Shown here piece after piece: positions 10,549 to 20,176 of a stretch of 64,000 bases of DNA. This DNA is from SLRI01 sp964576715 (GTDB lineage: Bacteria; Pseudomonadota; Alphaproteobacteria; Geminicoccales; Geminicoccaceae): contig CAZNWE010000001.1 in the NCBI GenBank assembly GCA_964576715.1, positions 1 to 64,000 of the forward strand, written 5' to 3'. The translations under genes were made by a program, and so were the position numbers. The notes under the pieces were generated by a model. It was given only the letters and a program-made list of their open reading frames with translations. It did not search any database and had not been told where the DNA came from. The stretch's first letter is position 1; each line of letters opens with the position of its first letter.

Positions 10549-10869
10549 TCAGGCTGGCGCGCCGGCGCCCACCGGCTGCTGCGTCTGCCAGTTGCGGCCG
10601 GCGGCGATGATGCAACCCAGTCCCGAGGGGGCGATGGAAAGGATGGTCCAGCCGCCGCTCGTCGCCGAGGTGAAGACCTGCAGCAGGTGTCCATTGGTTT
10701 GCAGGCCCAGCGACACCGGCTGCTCGCCGTAGCGCTCGCCCAGCGTCTCGGCGATCTTCTGATAGTCGTGGCAGAGTAGCCGCGGCGGGGCGCTCGGCGC
10801 TTGCGCCGAACTGCTGCCGCTCGTGGCGAGGCTGGCGAAAAGGCAAAGCATGAAGAGCACTGCGCGCAT
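10549..10869 (-). CDS. Small exported protein of unknown function
   Basis: The 106-residue product begins with a classic signal peptide (MRAVLFMLCLFASLATSGSS, then AQA as a likely cleavage site). The mature part of about 80 residues contains two cysteines (LLCHDYQKI and GLGCIIAAG), which could form a disulfide in the periplasm, and the motif WTILSIAPSGLGC. A GGGAGA ribosome-binding site precedes the ATG. I recognise the general type, small alphaproteobacterial exported proteins ending in AAGxxW, but no function. It shares its direction with the exported peptidoglycan-binding protein upstream. Confidence 0.75.
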   Translation of the reverse strand: MRAVLFMLCLFASLATSGSSSAQAPSAPPRLLCHDYQKIAETLGERYGEQPVSLGLQTNGHLLQVFTSATSGGWTILSIAPSGLGCIIAAGRNWQTQQPVGAGAPA

Positions 10870-10994
10870 TCCGTATCTCCCGTCGCTGAGGCGGCCGATG
10901 GATCGCCGCTGCGAGAGGGAACCACAGCCTTGGTTAAGACGGCGTTACCGCTGCTGCGGCGCGCGTCGGTGCACCCTCAGGCCCTGACCCGGGT

Positions 10995-11621
10995 TCAGTT
11001 CACGCGCTCGAAGGTGGGGGCGAACAGCACCAGGAGCGTGCGCTGATCCGGCAGCCCATTCTCGGGCAGGCCGTTTGCTGCCTGAAACGCCTTGAGGGCT
11101 TCGGCCGTGCCGGGACCGAAGGCACCATCGACGGTCGACTTGTAGTGGCCAAGCTCGGCCAGCGTGCTCTGCACCCTGCTGATGGTCGCCCGATAGAGGT
11201 CGATGCTGCCACCCTCGGCAGCCGGGATCTCGGTGAGCTCGCTCGCCTCGGTCAGGCGGGTGACGGCGGTCGCCTCGACGAAGAGATGCACGGCATTGGC
11301 CAGCACATCCTCGGGATTGGCAGTGCAATGGTTGCGCAGGAGGTCGAGGACGAGGCCGGTCTCCTGCCAGGACAGATGCTCGAAAACGCCGTCCTGCAAG
11401 CGGTTGAGAGCGGTCACATAGCCGTCGATCCAGCCGGCGGTCATGTAGAGCACCCGGCCTTCCTCGGCGTAGGCCTCAAGGTACTGGGTACAGGAAAGCT
11501 GGCCCGCACCACGCAAGGCGTAGACGTCGCCGACCGCCGCACCGACCGTCGACGGCCCGGCCACACTCCCGGCGAGTGCCAAGAGCCCGGCAACAAATCC
11601 CGTCCGCTTGCAACACCGCAT
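10995..11621 (-). CDS. Exported protein with C-terminal peptidoglycan-binding domain
   Basis: The approximately 208-residue protein has a basic N-terminus and signal peptide (MRCCKRTGFVAGLLALAG) followed by an uncharacterised domain of about 110 residues with cysteines. The C-terminal 60 residues are a PG_binding_1 fold, with the pattern ISRVQSTLAELGHYKSTVDG then FGPGTAEALKAFQAANGLP. It should act in the periplasm attached to cell wall. The start at 11621 is preferred over the in-frame ATG at 11663, because it places the signal peptide at the N-terminus and has GGGGA upstream. It is followed by a second exported protein and preceded by a YceI lipoprotein, all on this strand. Confidence 0.8.
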   Translation of the reverse strand: MRCCKRTGFVAGLLALAGSVAGPSTVGAAVGDVYALRGAGQLSCTQYLEAYAEEGRVLYMTAGWIDGYVTALNRLQDGVFEHLSWQETGLVLDLLRNHCTANPEDVLANAVHLFVEATAVTRLTEASELTEIPAAEGGSIDLYRATISRVQSTLAELGHYKSTVDGAFGPGTAEALKAFQAANGLPENGLPDQRTLLVLFAPTFERVN

Positions 11622-11742
11622 CGTCGATCCCCTGCTGCGCACCCTGTTCAGGTGGTGAGGCATCGCGGTCCGGCAAGTGGGCGACCCGGCCCGGACGGTG
11701 CCGCGTCGATCGGGTGCCGTTGCCGCGTGGCCTCGGTGGCGT

Positions 11743-12360
11743 TCAGTTGTCGCCGGCCAGGAACTCGGCGTGGATCTCCAGCGTCACCTCGCGGCCGATC
11801 GCCGGGATGAACGTCGACAGGCCGAACGCACCACGGTCGATCACGGCCGACGCGGCGAAGCCGAGCGTGTAGCGGCCGGTCAAGAGGTTCGATGCACCGC
11901 CGTTGAACCTGACCTCCAGGACGACCGGTTGCGTGACCCCGAGCAGGGTGAGGTCGCCGCTCACCCGCCCGGTGTCGGGACCGGTCAACTCGATCGAGCG
12001 GCTGACGAAGCGGGCTTCGGGGTAACGATCGGTGTCGAGCCAGCTGCTGGAGCGCAGGTCGTCGGCGAAGCCGGGCACGTGGGTGCTGACGCTGGCCGTC
12101 TCGACCATCACCTCGAGCGCCGCCGCGGCCGGCTGCTCCGGATCGAAGTCGAGGGTCGCATCGAGCCGATCGAAACGGCCGACGAAGGTCGAGAACCCCA
12201 GATGGTCGACCTTCCAGAGGAGGATGGCATGATCCGGGTCGAGCCGGTAGGCGCCGGCGCGAAGCTCGCTCGGCTCGTTGGTTTGGTGCCCTGCCGGCAG
12301 CAGATGGCCGCAGCCGCCCAAGGCCAGAATGAGGAGCAGTGAAGCAAGACGGCGCCGCAT
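11743..12360 (-). CDS. YceI-family lipoprotein
   Basis: The 205-residue protein begins MRRRLASLLLILALGGCGH, a lipoprotein signal with lipobox LGGC and Cys17 as the lipidation site. The mature domain is a YceI-like lipocalin barrel, with YRLDPDHAILLWKVDHLGFS at its start and a central run WLDTDRYPEARFVS. YceI proteins bind isoprenoid-like lipids, and some are induced by osmotic or base stress. The ligand here is unknown. The ATG at 12360 has GGGAGG five bases upstream; an in-frame start at 12429 would hide the lipobox inside the protein. It is divergent from serS. Confidence 0.88.
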   Translation of the reverse strand: MRRRLASLLLILALGGCGHLLPAGHQTNEPSELRAGAYRLDPDHAILLWKVDHLGFSTFVGRFDRLDATLDFDPEQPAAAALEVMVETASVSTHVPGFADDLRSSSWLDTDRYPEARFVSRSIELTGPDTGRVSGDLTLLGVTQPVVLEVRFNGGASNLLTGRYTLGFAASAVIDRGAFGLSTFIPAIGREVTLEIHAEFLAGDN

Positions 12361-12552
12361 TCCGGCCTCCCGATCGCTGCCGCCGGTCGCAGCCGCCGCG
12401 CGGCCCGGCAAGTTGATAGCCGCCACCACGAATAGCAGAGCCAGGCCACACCGACGAGCCGAACTGCCCGGTCGGCACGGTGGTGTGGTTGCCGGGTCGG
12501 GCGGGCTCGTCTAGAGAGCGGCCGGCAGGGGTAATGACAAGCAGAGCCACCG

Positions 12553-13842
12553 ATGCATGATCTGAAGTGGTTGCGCGAGCATGGCGACGACTTCGACGCG
12601 GCGCTGGCCAGGCGTGGCTTGCCGCCGGCGGCGGCCGAACTGATTGCCCTGGACGGGGAATGGCGGGCGCTGGAGACCCGGGTGCAGGAGGATCAGGCGC
12701 TACGCAACCGACTGTCGAAGGAGATCGGCCAGCGCCGCGGGCCGGACGGCGTGCCGCCGGCCGAGCTGCTCGATCAAGTGGCCCAGCTCAAGGAGCTGTT
12801 GAAGCTGCGCGAGGCCAAGCTCGAGCAGGCCAGGAGCCGCCTCGAGGCACGCCTCTCCGAGCTGCCGAACGTCCTCGCGGCCGATGTTCCGGATGGCCCG
12901 GACGAGTCCGCCAATCGCGAGGAGCGGCGCTGGGGCAGCCTGCGCAATTTCGGCTTCACGCCGCAGCCGCATGATCTGCTCGGGCTCGGCCTGGGCATGG
13001 ATTTCGAGCGGGCGGCGAAGCTCGCCGGTGCCCGGTTCGTGGTGCTCAAGGGCAGCTTGGCCCGGCTCGAGCGGGCGATCGGCCAGCTGATGCTGGATAT
13101 CCAGACCGGCGAGCATGGCTATACCGAGACGGCGGTGCCGCTCCTGGTCCGCGACGCCGCTCTGTTCGGCACCGGCCAGCTGCCCAAGTTCGGCACCGAC
13201 CTGTTCAAGACCACCGACGAGCGCTGGCTGATTCCGACGGCCGAGGTGCCGCTCACCAATCTGGTCGCCGGCGAGATCCTGCCCGAGGAGGCGCTGCCCT
13301 ACCGGTTCACCGCGCTCACCCCCTGCTTTCGCTCCGAGGCCGGGGCCGCCGGCAAGGACACGCGCGGGATGATCAGGCAGCACCAGTTCAACAAGGTGGA
13401 GCTGGTCAGCATCACCACGCCGGAGCAGTCGGCGGCCGAGCACGAGCGGATGACGGGGTGTGCCGAGGCGATCCTGCAACGCCTCGGGCTGCCCTACCGG
13501 GTGATGACGCTGGCCTCGGGCGATACCGGCTTTGGTGCCAGGAAGACCTACGATATCGAGGTCTGGCTGCCGGGACAGCAGGCCTATCGGGAGATTTCGT
13601 CGTGCTCGACGTGCGGCGATTTTCAGGCCCGGCGGATGAACACCCGCTGCCGAGCGAAGGGCCAGAAGCAGACCCGCTTCGTGCACACGCTGAACGGCTC
13701 CGGCCTCGCCATTGGCCGCACGCTCATCGCCGTGCTCGAGACCTACCAGGAGGCCGATGGCAGCATCACCCTGCCCGAGGCGCTTCGCCCATACATGGGC
13801 GGCATTGAACGGATGAGCGCAGATGCTGAAGCAACCGGGTGA
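12553..13842 (+). CDS. serS: Seryl-tRNA synthetase
   Basis: This class II synthetase charges tRNA-Ser in the cytoplasm. Its 429 residues match the family. An N-terminal antiparallel coiled-coil arm (about residues 30-105) binds the tRNA long variable arm. Motif 2 ([20 protein letters not shown]) and motif 3 ([13 protein letters not shown]) form the catalytic core. The conserved [19 protein letters not shown] lies between them. The gene overlaps surE by 20 bases, an arrangement common in alphaproteobacteria. Confidence 0.98.
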   Translation: MHDLKWLREHGDDFDAALARRGLPPAAAELIALDGEWRALETRVQEDQALRNRLSKEIGQRRGPDGVPPAELLDQVAQLKELLKLREAKLEQARSRLEARLSELPNVLAADVPDGPDESANREERRWGSLRNFGFTPQPHDLLGLGLGMDFERAAKLAGARFVVLKGSLARLERAIGQLMLDIQTGEHGYTETAVPLLVRDAALFGTGQLPKFGTDLFKTTDERWLIPTAEVPLTNLVAGEILPEEALPYRFTALTPCFRSEAGAAGKDTRGMIRQHQFNKVELVSITTPEQSAAEHERMTGCAEAILQRLGLPYRVMTLASGDTGFGARKTYDIEVWLPGQQAYREISSCSTCGDFQARRMNTRCRAKGQKQTRFVHTLNGSGLAIGRTLIAVLETYQEADGSITLPEALRPYMGGIERMSADAEATG

Positions 13843-14605
13843 GAACCCGCGGATTCTCGTCACCAACGACGACGGAATCAACGCTCCCGGCCTCAAGGTC
13901 ATGGAGGCCATCGCCCGCGAGATCTCGGACGAGGTCTATGTCGTCGCACCCGAAGTCAACCATAGCGGTGCCGGCCATTCGCTCACCCTGCGTCGGCCGT
14001 TGCGCACCCGCCGGGTGTCCGAGCGGCACTATGCGGTGGACGGCACGCCGACCGATTGCGTGCTGCTGGCGTTGCAGAACATCCTGATCGACAAGGACAT
14101 CAACCTCGTCCTTTCCGGCGTCAATCACGGCCACAATCTCGGCGAGGACGTGACCTATTCCGGCACCATTGCCGCCGCCATGGAGGCGACGCTGCTGCAG
14201 GTGCCGGCGATCGCCTTCTCGCAGTCCTGCCGCGATCGCCATCCGGTCAAGTGGAAGACCGCCGAGCACTGGGCGCCGGGCATCATCAAGCCATTGTTGG
14301 CAATGGAATGGCCCAAGGACGTCCTGATCAACGTCAACTTTCCGGATGCCATCGCGCCGAGCGTGAAGGGGATTGCGGTGACCCGGCAGGGCAAGCAGAA
14401 GGTCGGTGACGAGCTCATCGAACGCATTGATCCGCGCGGCGAACCCTATGTCTGGATTGGCCTTTCGCGCGGCGAGTCCAGCCACGCCGACGGTACCGAC
14501 GTGGCGGCGGTGCGCGACGACCACGTCTCGGTCACGCCGATCCAGCTCGACATGACGCACCACCCGAGCTTTGCCAAGCTGACCAAACTGTTGATGTCAC
14601 AGTAG
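13823..14605 (+). CDS. surE: 5'/3'-nucleotidase SurE
   Basis: SurE is a metal-dependent survival phosphatase that dephosphorylates nucleoside monophosphates. The 260 residues include the N-terminal acidic pair ([12 protein letters not shown], Asp16/Asp17), the Ser of [10 protein letters not shown] and the Asn of [11 protein letters not shown], which are the metal ligands of the family. The ATG lies inside the end of serS, so the two are co-translated. In many proteobacteria pcm follows surE. Here pcm is absent and an NlpD-like gene follows after a 228-bp gap. Confidence 0.97.
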   Translation: MLKQPGENPRILVTNDDGINAPGLKVMEAIAREISDEVYVVAPEVNHSGAGHSLTLRRPLRTRRVSERHYAVDGTPTDCVLLALQNILIDKDINLVLSGVNHGHNLGEDVTYSGTIAAAMEATLLQVPAIAFSQSCRDRHPVKWKTAEHWAPGIIKPLLAMEWPKDVLINVNFPDAIAPSVKGIAVTRQGKQKVGDELIERIDPRGEPYVWIGLSRGESSHADGTDVAAVRDDHVSVTPIQLDMTHHPSFAKLTKLLMSQ

Positions 14606-14833
14606 GCGTCGGGATATCTTCGAGCGGAGCTTCACTTCCGCGAATACCGACAAGTAGAGCTGGTGCCAGTGCTTGCTGCCGATGTGTCCTATATGCATCG
14701 CCGCGCGGCTGCTTTTTTGGCTGTTGTTGCCCTGACGAAGTCGATTGCGCTACGCTGCAATAATCTTGCGGGGTGTGACGTTGTGGTCGGCGGCGGGCGG
14801 GCCGGCGGACGGCAGCGGACATGAGGTGGCGGT

Positions 14834-15994
14834 TTGGCGGGAAGTGGCAGGTTGCAGCGGCGAACGCGGGTGAGCAGGGCTATTCGGGCACTGTTGGGCG
14901 GTCTCCTGCTCGTCGGCTGCACCGATTATCAGCCGGTGAACTGGGGCGGCGCCGTGCCCTGGGAGCAGGCGCGCAAGGCGATCTACGATCCGACCGGCGA
15001 AACCGCGCGACTGGTGCCGACCAACGGCCGGCACGTGGTGATGCCCGGCGAGACGGTGAGCGAACTCGCCGTCGTTTATCGGGTTCCGATGCGCGATCTC
15101 GTGGCGCTCAACAGCCTGGTCGAACCGTTCCGCATCTATGTCGGTCAGGTCCTGCAGCTGCCGCGCCCCGGCCAGCCGCAGCCCGGCAGCGGGGTTACCC
15201 ATGTGGTTGCCAGGGGGGAGACGCTCGGGGCGATCGCCGCGACCTACGGCGTCAAGCTGGGTGACGTGCTGGCGTTGAACCAAGAGGTGGACCCGGACCG
15301 GCTGCATGTCGGCAGCGCCGTGCGGCTGCCGGCAGGTGCAAAGGCCGGGCAGGGACGGCTCATGGTGGCCGAAGCCGAGCCTGAGCGAGCGACCCCGAGC
15401 CGGCCATTGGCGGCGCGCCCGGCGCCGGCTCGGCCGGCAGCGGCGACGCCCTCGGCAGTCTCGCCGACCGCAACCGCGCCGGTTTCGGCCGGACCCACGG
15501 CTCGGGAACTGCCGCCGCCGGATGCGGAGCGGGACGCCGCTCGACAGCGCGACCTCGCGGCGGTCGAGGCGCCGCCGCTGTCGGGTGACGGCTTTCTCTG
15601 GCCGGTCGACGCCGGCACGGTGATCAGTAGCTTCGGCGGCAAGCCCGACGGGCGACGGAACGACGGCATCAATATCGCCGCGCCCGCAGGCAGCATCGTG
15701 CGTGCCGCAGAGAACGGTCTGGTCGTCTATGCCGACGAGGACCTCGCCGCCTTCGGCCGGATGCTGCTGGTCCGCCATGCCGGCGGCTACCTCACGGCCT
15801 ACGCGCACAATGACGTGCTGCTCGTCGCCCGTGGTGACGTGGTGCGGCGCGGCCAGCCGATCGCCAAGGTCGGCAGCAGCGGCGATGTCGTCGAGGCGCA
15901 GCTGCATTTCGAGGTCCGGCAGGGCAAAGGGGCGATCGATCCCGTCGCCCTCCTCGGCGACGGCGAGGTGCGGCTCGCCCAGCGGGACCAGTAG
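14834..15994 (+). CDS. NlpD-like LysM lipoprotein with degenerate M23 (LytM) domain
   Basis: This outer-membrane-type lipoprotein has a lipobox ending in Cys29 (LLLVGC), two LysM repeats (about residues 67-110 and 121-165), a Pro/Ala-rich linker and a C-terminal LytM/M23 domain (about 253-375). Three of the four zinc ligands of active M23 peptidases are replaced: Asn276 and Asn280 stand where HxxxD is expected, and Gln356 replaces the first His of HxH; His358 remains. It is therefore probably an amidase activator like NlpD or EnvC rather than an enzyme. The start is uncertain: a TTG at 14834 follows GAGGTGG, and a GTG at 14870 is an alternative. It lies downstream of surE. Confidence 0.85.
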   Translation: MAGSGRLQRRTRVSRAIRALLGGLLLVGCTDYQPVNWGGAVPWEQARKAIYDPTGETARLVPTNGRHVVMPGETVSELAVVYRVPMRDLVALNSLVEPFRIYVGQVLQLPRPGQPQPGSGVTHVVARGETLGAIAATYGVKLGDVLALNQEVDPDRLHVGSAVRLPAGAKAGQGRLMVAEAEPERATPSRPLAARPAPARPAAATPSAVSPTATAPVSAGPTARELPPPDAERDAARQRDLAAVEAPPLSGDGFLWPVDAGTVISSFGGKPDGRRNDGINIAAPAGSIVRAAENGLVVYADEDLAAFGRMLLVRHAGGYLTAYAHNDVLLVARGDVVRRGQPIAKVGSSGDVVEAQLHFEVRQGKGAIDPVALLGDGEVRLAQRDQ

Positions 15995-16444
15995 CGCAAG
16001 GCGAGCCATCGGCCCGACCTTGCCCGGGCCAGCCACACGCCCGGCGGAGGATGGCGGCGTAAACATCATTTCAGGCATTGGCTATCAACTTCGAGTAGTG
16101 TAGTGCATAAGAAATAGCGATTTGGTTGAACGGCGCGGCAGCCGGGCCAGTGCCGCGCGACATCAATTCGGTCGTCGCGCAGCGCCTGCTTCGCGGTTGA
16201 AGGGAGACGAGGTGCCTCTGGGGAGACGCACGGCTCGACGCGTTGGGCCAAGAGCGCCAGGCCGACGTCGTGCCGCGTTCCGCTCGATCAGGCGCCATCG
16301 CCAACAGCCGGCAAGCTTTCGCTGTAGCGGAATACAGCCCGGGCCAGCGCGCCCGCCCGCTGCCGCCGGTTTTGCGGCACACCCCTGGTCGCGCCGCTCG
16401 CGCGCGTGTTTGGGCACCCAAGTCTGGCGATTGGACCGACCACG
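15995..16444. other. Intergenic region upstream of rfbB
   Basis: These 450 bases hold no convincing gene; the reading frames here are Arg-rich shadows. The stretch 16068-16125 is distinctly more AT-rich than its surroundings and is the likeliest promoter zone for rfbB-rfbA. A 6-bp hairpin, GCTGTA and TACAGC around GCGGAA, lies at 16321-16338. I cannot point to a confident -35/-10 pair. Confidence 0.4.
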
Positions 16445-17521
16445 ATGAAGCTGCTCGTGACCGGCGGTGCCGGATTCATCGGCTCGGCCGTGATTCGTGA
16501 GACCCTGCGCAATACCACTCATTGCGTCGTCAATGTCGACTGCCTGACCTATGCCGGCAATCTCGACGCGCTGGCCGAGGTGGTGGCGGACCCGGCCGGG
16601 CAGGCGGCGCGCTATGCCTTCGAGCAGGTGGATGTCCGCGATCGGGCGGCGCTCGCGCGCGTCTTCGCCGAGCATCGCCCGGACGCCGTGCTGCACCTCG
16701 CGGCGGAGAGCCATGTCGACCGCTCGATCGACCGGCCGTTGTCCTTCGTCGACACCAACGTCATCGGCACCGCGACATTGCTCGAGGTGAGCCGCGCCTA
16801 CTGGGCGGACCTCGGCGCGGAGGCCCGGGCAACGTTCCGCTTTCACCAGGTCACGACCGACGAGGTCTACGGCGATCTGGGCGAGACCGGCGGCGCGTTC
16901 GTCGAAACCATGCCCTACGCGCCAAGCTCGCCCTATGCCGCGAGCAAGGCCGCCGCCGACCACCTGGTGCGCGCCTGGCGCCGGACTTATGGCTTGCCGG
17001 TGCTGCTCACCGCCTGCTCGAACAATTACGGTCTCTATCAGTTTCCCGAGAAGCTCATCCCGCACATGATCCTGAGCGCGCTCGCCGGCCGGCCGTTGCC
17101 GGTCTATGGCGATGGCCGCCAGGTGCGCGACTGGCTGCATGTCGAGGACCACGCCCGGGCCCTCTTGACCGTGCTGGAGCGCGGCCGGGTGGGCGAGACC
17201 TACAATATCGGCGGCCACAACGAGGTGCGGAACCTCGATGTCGTCGGCACGGTCTGCGCGCTGCTCGAGGAGCTGGCGCCCGAGCGCAAGCCCGCCGGCA
17301 TTGCCCGGTTCGCCGACCTCGTGACCCACGTCACCGATCGGCCGGGCCACGACACCCGCTATGCCACGGACGCGACGAAACTCGAGCGGGAGCTCGGCTG
17401 GCGGCCGCGTGAGACGTTCGCCAGCGGGCTCCGGCAGACCGTGGCCTGGTACCTCGCGAACGAGGCGTGGTGGCAGGCGGTGCTGAGCCGCACCTACCGG
17501 CTGGAACGGCAGGGGTTGTGA
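16445..17521 (+). CDS. rfbB: dTDP-glucose 4,6-dehydratase
   Basis: RfbB (RmlB) converts dTDP-glucose to dTDP-4-keto-6-deoxyglucose using bound NAD+, the second step of dTDP-rhamnose and related deoxysugar pathways. The 358-residue extended SDR has GGAGFIGS at the N-terminus, the catalytic TTDEVYGD near residue 140 and YAASK near 165. The ATG at 16445 starts exactly at the Rossmann fold ([11 protein letters not shown]). An in-frame ATG at 16406 would add 13 unrelated residues. It is followed within nine bases by rfbA. rfbC and rfbD are not nearby, so the sugar product is unknown. Confidence 0.96.
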   Translation: MKLLVTGGAGFIGSAVIRETLRNTTHCVVNVDCLTYAGNLDALAEVVADPAGQAARYAFEQVDVRDRAALARVFAEHRPDAVLHLAAESHVDRSIDRPLSFVDTNVIGTATLLEVSRAYWADLGAEARATFRFHQVTTDEVYGDLGETGGAFVETMPYAPSSPYAASKAAADHLVRAWRRTYGLPVLLTACSNNYGLYQFPEKLIPHMILSALAGRPLPVYGDGRQVRDWLHVEDHARALLTVLERGRVGETYNIGGHNEVRNLDVVGTVCALLEELAPERKPAGIARFADLVTHVTDRPGHDTRYATDATKLERELGWRPRETFASGLRQTVAWYLANEAWWQAVLSRTYRLERQGL

Positions 17522-17529
17522 GCGGGCGC

Positions 17530-18396
17530 ATGAAAGGCATCGTGCTCGCCGGCGGCAATGGCAGCCGGCTCTACCCGATCACCATGGGCGCCTCCAAGCA
17601 GCTCCTGCCGGTCTACGACAAGCCGTTGATCTACTACCCGCTGTCGGTGCTGATGCTGGCCGGGATCCAGGATATCCTCGTGATCACGACGCCCGCGGAC
17701 CAGGCCGGCTTCCAGCGGCTGCTCGGTGACGGGCAGCAGTTCGGCATCAGTCTGCGCTATGCGATCCAGCCCCGCCCAGACGGCCTCGCCCAGGCCTTCA
17801 CCATCGGTGCCTCGTTCATCGGCGACGATCCGGTCTGTCTCGTGCTCGGCGACAACATCTTCTACGGCCAGGGCTTCACCCCGGTGCTCAGGGCCGCCGC
17901 CGCCAAGCCGTCGGGCGCCACCCTCTTCGGCTACTCGGTCAAGGACCCGGAGCGCTTCGGCGTGGTCGAGTTCGACGAGAGCTTCCGCGTCCTCTCGCTC
18001 GAGGAGAAGCCGGCCAGGCCGAAATCGCACTACGCGGTGACCGGGCTCTATTTCTACGACAACCAGGTGATCGACATCGCCCGGTCGATCCGGCCTTCGG
18101 CCAGAGGCGAGCTCGAGATCACCAGTATCAACGAGGTTTACCTCCGGCGAGGCGAGCTTTCGGTCCAGCTGCTCGGCCGCGGCTTCGCCTGGCTCGATAC
18201 CGGCACCTTCGAGAGCCTGATGGAGGCGGCCCAGTTCGTCCAGACCATCGAGCGTCGGCAGGGCTACAAGATCGCCTGCCTCGAGGAGATCGCCTGGCGC
18301 AAGGGCTGGCTCGACGACGACGCCCTGCTCGCCCGTGCCGAGGGGTTGCGCAAGAACGAGTACGGCGCCTATCTGCGCTCGCTCCTCGCCGCATGA
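17530..18396 (+). CDS. rfbA: Glucose-1-phosphate thymidylyltransferase
   Basis: RfbA (RmlA) makes dTDP-glucose from glucose-1-phosphate and dTTP, the step before RfbB. The 288 residues begin [18 protein letters not shown], the nucleotide-binding signature, and contain [17 protein letters not shown] and [12 protein letters not shown]. The ATG at 17530 matches the normal family start. An in-frame GTG at 17518 overlaps the rfbB stop as GTGA and could also be used. The pair forms a small operon supplying an activated deoxysugar for surface polysaccharide or glycosylation. Confidence 0.96.
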   Translation: MKGIVLAGGNGSRLYPITMGASKQLLPVYDKPLIYYPLSVLMLAGIQDILVITTPADQAGFQRLLGDGQQFGISLRYAIQPRPDGLAQAFTIGASFIGDDPVCLVLGDNIFYGQGFTPVLRAAAAKPSGATLFGYSVKDPERFGVVEFDESFRVLSLEEKPARPKSHYAVTGLYFYDNQVIDIARSIRPSARGELEITSINEVYLRRGELSVQLLGRGFAWLDTGTFESLMEAAQFVQTIERRQGYKIACLEEIAWRKGWLDDDALLARAEGLRKNEYGAYLRSLLAA

Positions 18397-18487
18397 CGAT
18401 CGATCGGCGCGGCTTGCCTGCCGCGCCCCGAGGGTCGATAAGGCGCTGGCGCACGGCCAATCCGACGAGGGCGGGGACCCGATCACC

Positions 18488-19015
18488 ATGCTGGCGACAC
18501 TGCTCCCCGAAGCCGATCCCGCCGGGCTGGCCCTGCGCGCGGCGACCGCTGCCGACGCGCCTGTCATCGCCGAGCTCGTCGAGGCGCTGAACCGGAGCGA
18601 GGGCGACCCCACGGGCTACGTCACCGCCGCGACCATGGCCCACGACCTCGCCCGGGGTGAGATCAGCGTCGTCGTGGCCGAGGCGTCGGGGTCGATCGTC
18701 GGTTATTGCCTCTTTCACGTCGGCTACGAGGCGACCTATGCGGCGAGCGGCCTCTACATCGTCGACCTCTACGTCATCGAGGACTGGCGACGGCGGGGTG
18801 TCGGCCGGGCGCTGGTCGCCGAGGTGGCGAGGCGGGCCAAGGCCGGCGGCGGCAGCTTCGTCTGGTGGACCGCCAAGCCCGGCAACGAAGCGGCCAACGC
18901 GGCCTACGCCAAGCTCGGCAGCCTCAGCGAGCCGGTCATCGCGCACGCGGTGTTCGACGAGGCGTTCGAGGCGCTGGTCGCGGCAGGCGAGGCGCGCCGG
19001 GCGCCAGGAGGCTGA
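18488..19015 (+). CDS. GNAT-family N-acetyltransferase
   Basis: The 175-residue protein is a GNAT fold enzyme that uses acetyl-CoA. The N-terminus starts the fold with LRAATAADAPVIAELVEAL. Motif A, the pyrophosphate loop, is DWRRRGVGRALVAEVARRA near residues 98-116, preceded by the strand LYIVDLYVIE. The substrate is not predictable. The ATG at 18488 is followed directly by the domain; upstream in-frame sequence overlaps rfbA's end and is Arg-rich. It lies 91 bp after rfbA and converges on the ABC transporter ATPase, with six bases between stops. Confidence 0.85.
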   Translation: MLATLLPEADPAGLALRAATAADAPVIAELVEALNRSEGDPTGYVTAATMAHDLARGEISVVVAEASGSIVGYCLFHVGYEATYAASGLYIVDLYVIEDWRRRGVGRALVAEVARRAKAGGGSFVWWTAKPGNEAANAAYAKLGSLSEPVIAHAVFDEAFEALVAAGEARRAPGG

Positions 19016-19021
19016 GCCGGC

Positions 19022-20098
19022 TCAGATCACGGCACCGGTCGCCCGATCGAAGAAGTGTGCGGCGCCGCTGGTGATGCCGACCTCGACCAGCTGGTCGGCC
19101 GCCGCCGGAAAGCCCGGCGCCACCTGGGCGGTGAACGGTGTCCGGCCGACATGGCCGACGAGCAGCGTATGCGGGCCCAGCGGCTCGACCGCGACCACCT
19201 CGAGCGGCACGGTGGCGTCGCCCGTGCCGGCGCAATGCTCGGGGCGGATGCCGAGGCTGACCGGTCGGTTCCGATGCTGGGCCAACCGGTCGGCGCGGGC
19301 GGCTGGAACGGGCAGGCTCACGCCGTCGTCCGCGACGAACCGCGGCCCGTCGTCCAGCACCAGCCGGCCTTCGAGGAAGTTCATCGCCGGTGCGCCGATG
19401 AAGGCCGCAACGAAGCGGTTGGCCGGGTGCTGATAGAGCGTGATGGGATCGGCCGCCTGCTCGATCCGCCCCTGGTTCATGACGACCACGCGATCCGCCA
19501 TGGTCATCGCCTCGACCTGATCGTGGGTGACGTAGACGATGGTGGTCGCCAGCCTGCGGTGCAGCGACTTGATCTCGGTGCGCATCTCGACCCGCAGCTT
19601 GGCGTCGAGATTGGACAAGGGCTCGTCGAAGAGGAAGACGTCGGGCTCGCGGACGATCGCCCGGCCGATTGCCACCCGCTGGCGCTGGCCGCCCGAGAGG
19701 TTCTTCGGCCTGCGGTCTAGATAGTCGCCGATGCCGAGAATCCCGACCGCCTTTGCGACCGCGGCGTCGATCTCGGCCTTGGGCGTGCCCCTGACCTTCA
19801 TGCCGTAGGCGATGTTGTCGCGGACCGTCATGTGCGGATAGAGGGCGTAGTTCTGAAAGACCATCGAACAGTTGCGCAGGCCCGGGCGGACGTGGGTGAC
19901 GTCGCGCTCGCCGATCCGCACGCTGCCGGACGTCGGCAGCTCGAGCCCGGCGACCATTCGGAGAGTCGTCGTCTTGCCGCAGCCCGAGGGGCCGACGAGC
20001 ACCACGAACTCCTTGTCGTCGATGTCGAGATCGAGGGCGGGGATAACGGTGATCTCGTCGAAGGCCTTGGTGATCCGCTCGAGACTGACGCGCGCCAT
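19022..20098 (-). CDS. Sugar ABC transporter ATP-binding protein (UgpC/MalK family)
   Basis: This is the ATPase of a CUT1-type importer, acting as a dimer on the cytoplasmic side. The 358 residues show Walker A (GPSGCGKTT), the Q-loop (MVFQNYALYPHM), the signature LSGGQRQRVAIGRA, Walker B (DVFLFDEPLSNLD) and the switch His (YVTHDQVEAMTMAD). The C-terminal 130 residues are the OB-like TOBE regulatory domain found in MalK relatives. The ATG at 20098 is preferred over an upstream in-frame TTG. It is the last gene of the transporter operon and lies behind a hairpin with a T-run, so its expression may be reduced relative to the binding protein. Confidence 0.93.
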   Translation of the reverse strand: MARVSLERITKAFDEITVIPALDLDIDDKEFVVLVGPSGCGKTTTLRMVAGLELPTSGSVRIGERDVTHVRPGLRNCSMVFQNYALYPHMTVRDNIAYGMKVRGTPKAEIDAAVAKAVGILGIGDYLDRRPKNLSGGQRQRVAIGRAIVREPDVFLFDEPLSNLDAKLRVEMRTEIKSLHRRLATTIVYVTHDQVEAMTMADRVVVMNQGRIEQAADPITLYQHPANRFVAAFIGAPAMNFLEGRLVLDDGPRFVADDGVSLPVPAARADRLAQHRNRPVSLGIRPEHCAGTGDATVPLEVVAVEPLGPHTLLVGHVGRTPFTAQVAPGFPAAADQLVEVGITSGAAHFFDRATGAVI

Positions 20099-20117
20099 TG
20101 AGGGCTCTTCCGTTGGC

Positions 20118-20160
20118 AAAAAAGAAGGCGGCGGCCGATTTGTCCCCGACCGCCGCCGGC
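20118..20160 (-). terminator. Intra-operon terminator/attenuator between binding-protein and ATPase genes
   Basis: On the minus strand GGCGGCGG pairs with CCGCCGCC across a 15-base loop and is followed by TTCTTTTTT. It lies directly after the solute-binding-protein stop (20177) and before the ATPase ATG (20098). It looks like a rho-independent terminator. As the ATPase is still needed by the transporter, partial read-through or a second promoter is expected. Confidence 0.7.
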
Positions 20161-20176
20161 AGCTTCGCTCGTCAGG

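Noticed and set aside
14700..14718. GCCGCGCGGC followed by TGCTTTTTT after surE as a terminator
   Set aside because: The palindrome can form only about a 3-bp stem around a 4-base loop, too weak to call, despite the good T-run.
16122..16448. 108-aa Arg-rich frame upstream of rfbB
   Set aside because: Composition and lack of ribosome-binding site indicate a chance frame in GC-rich intergenic DNA.
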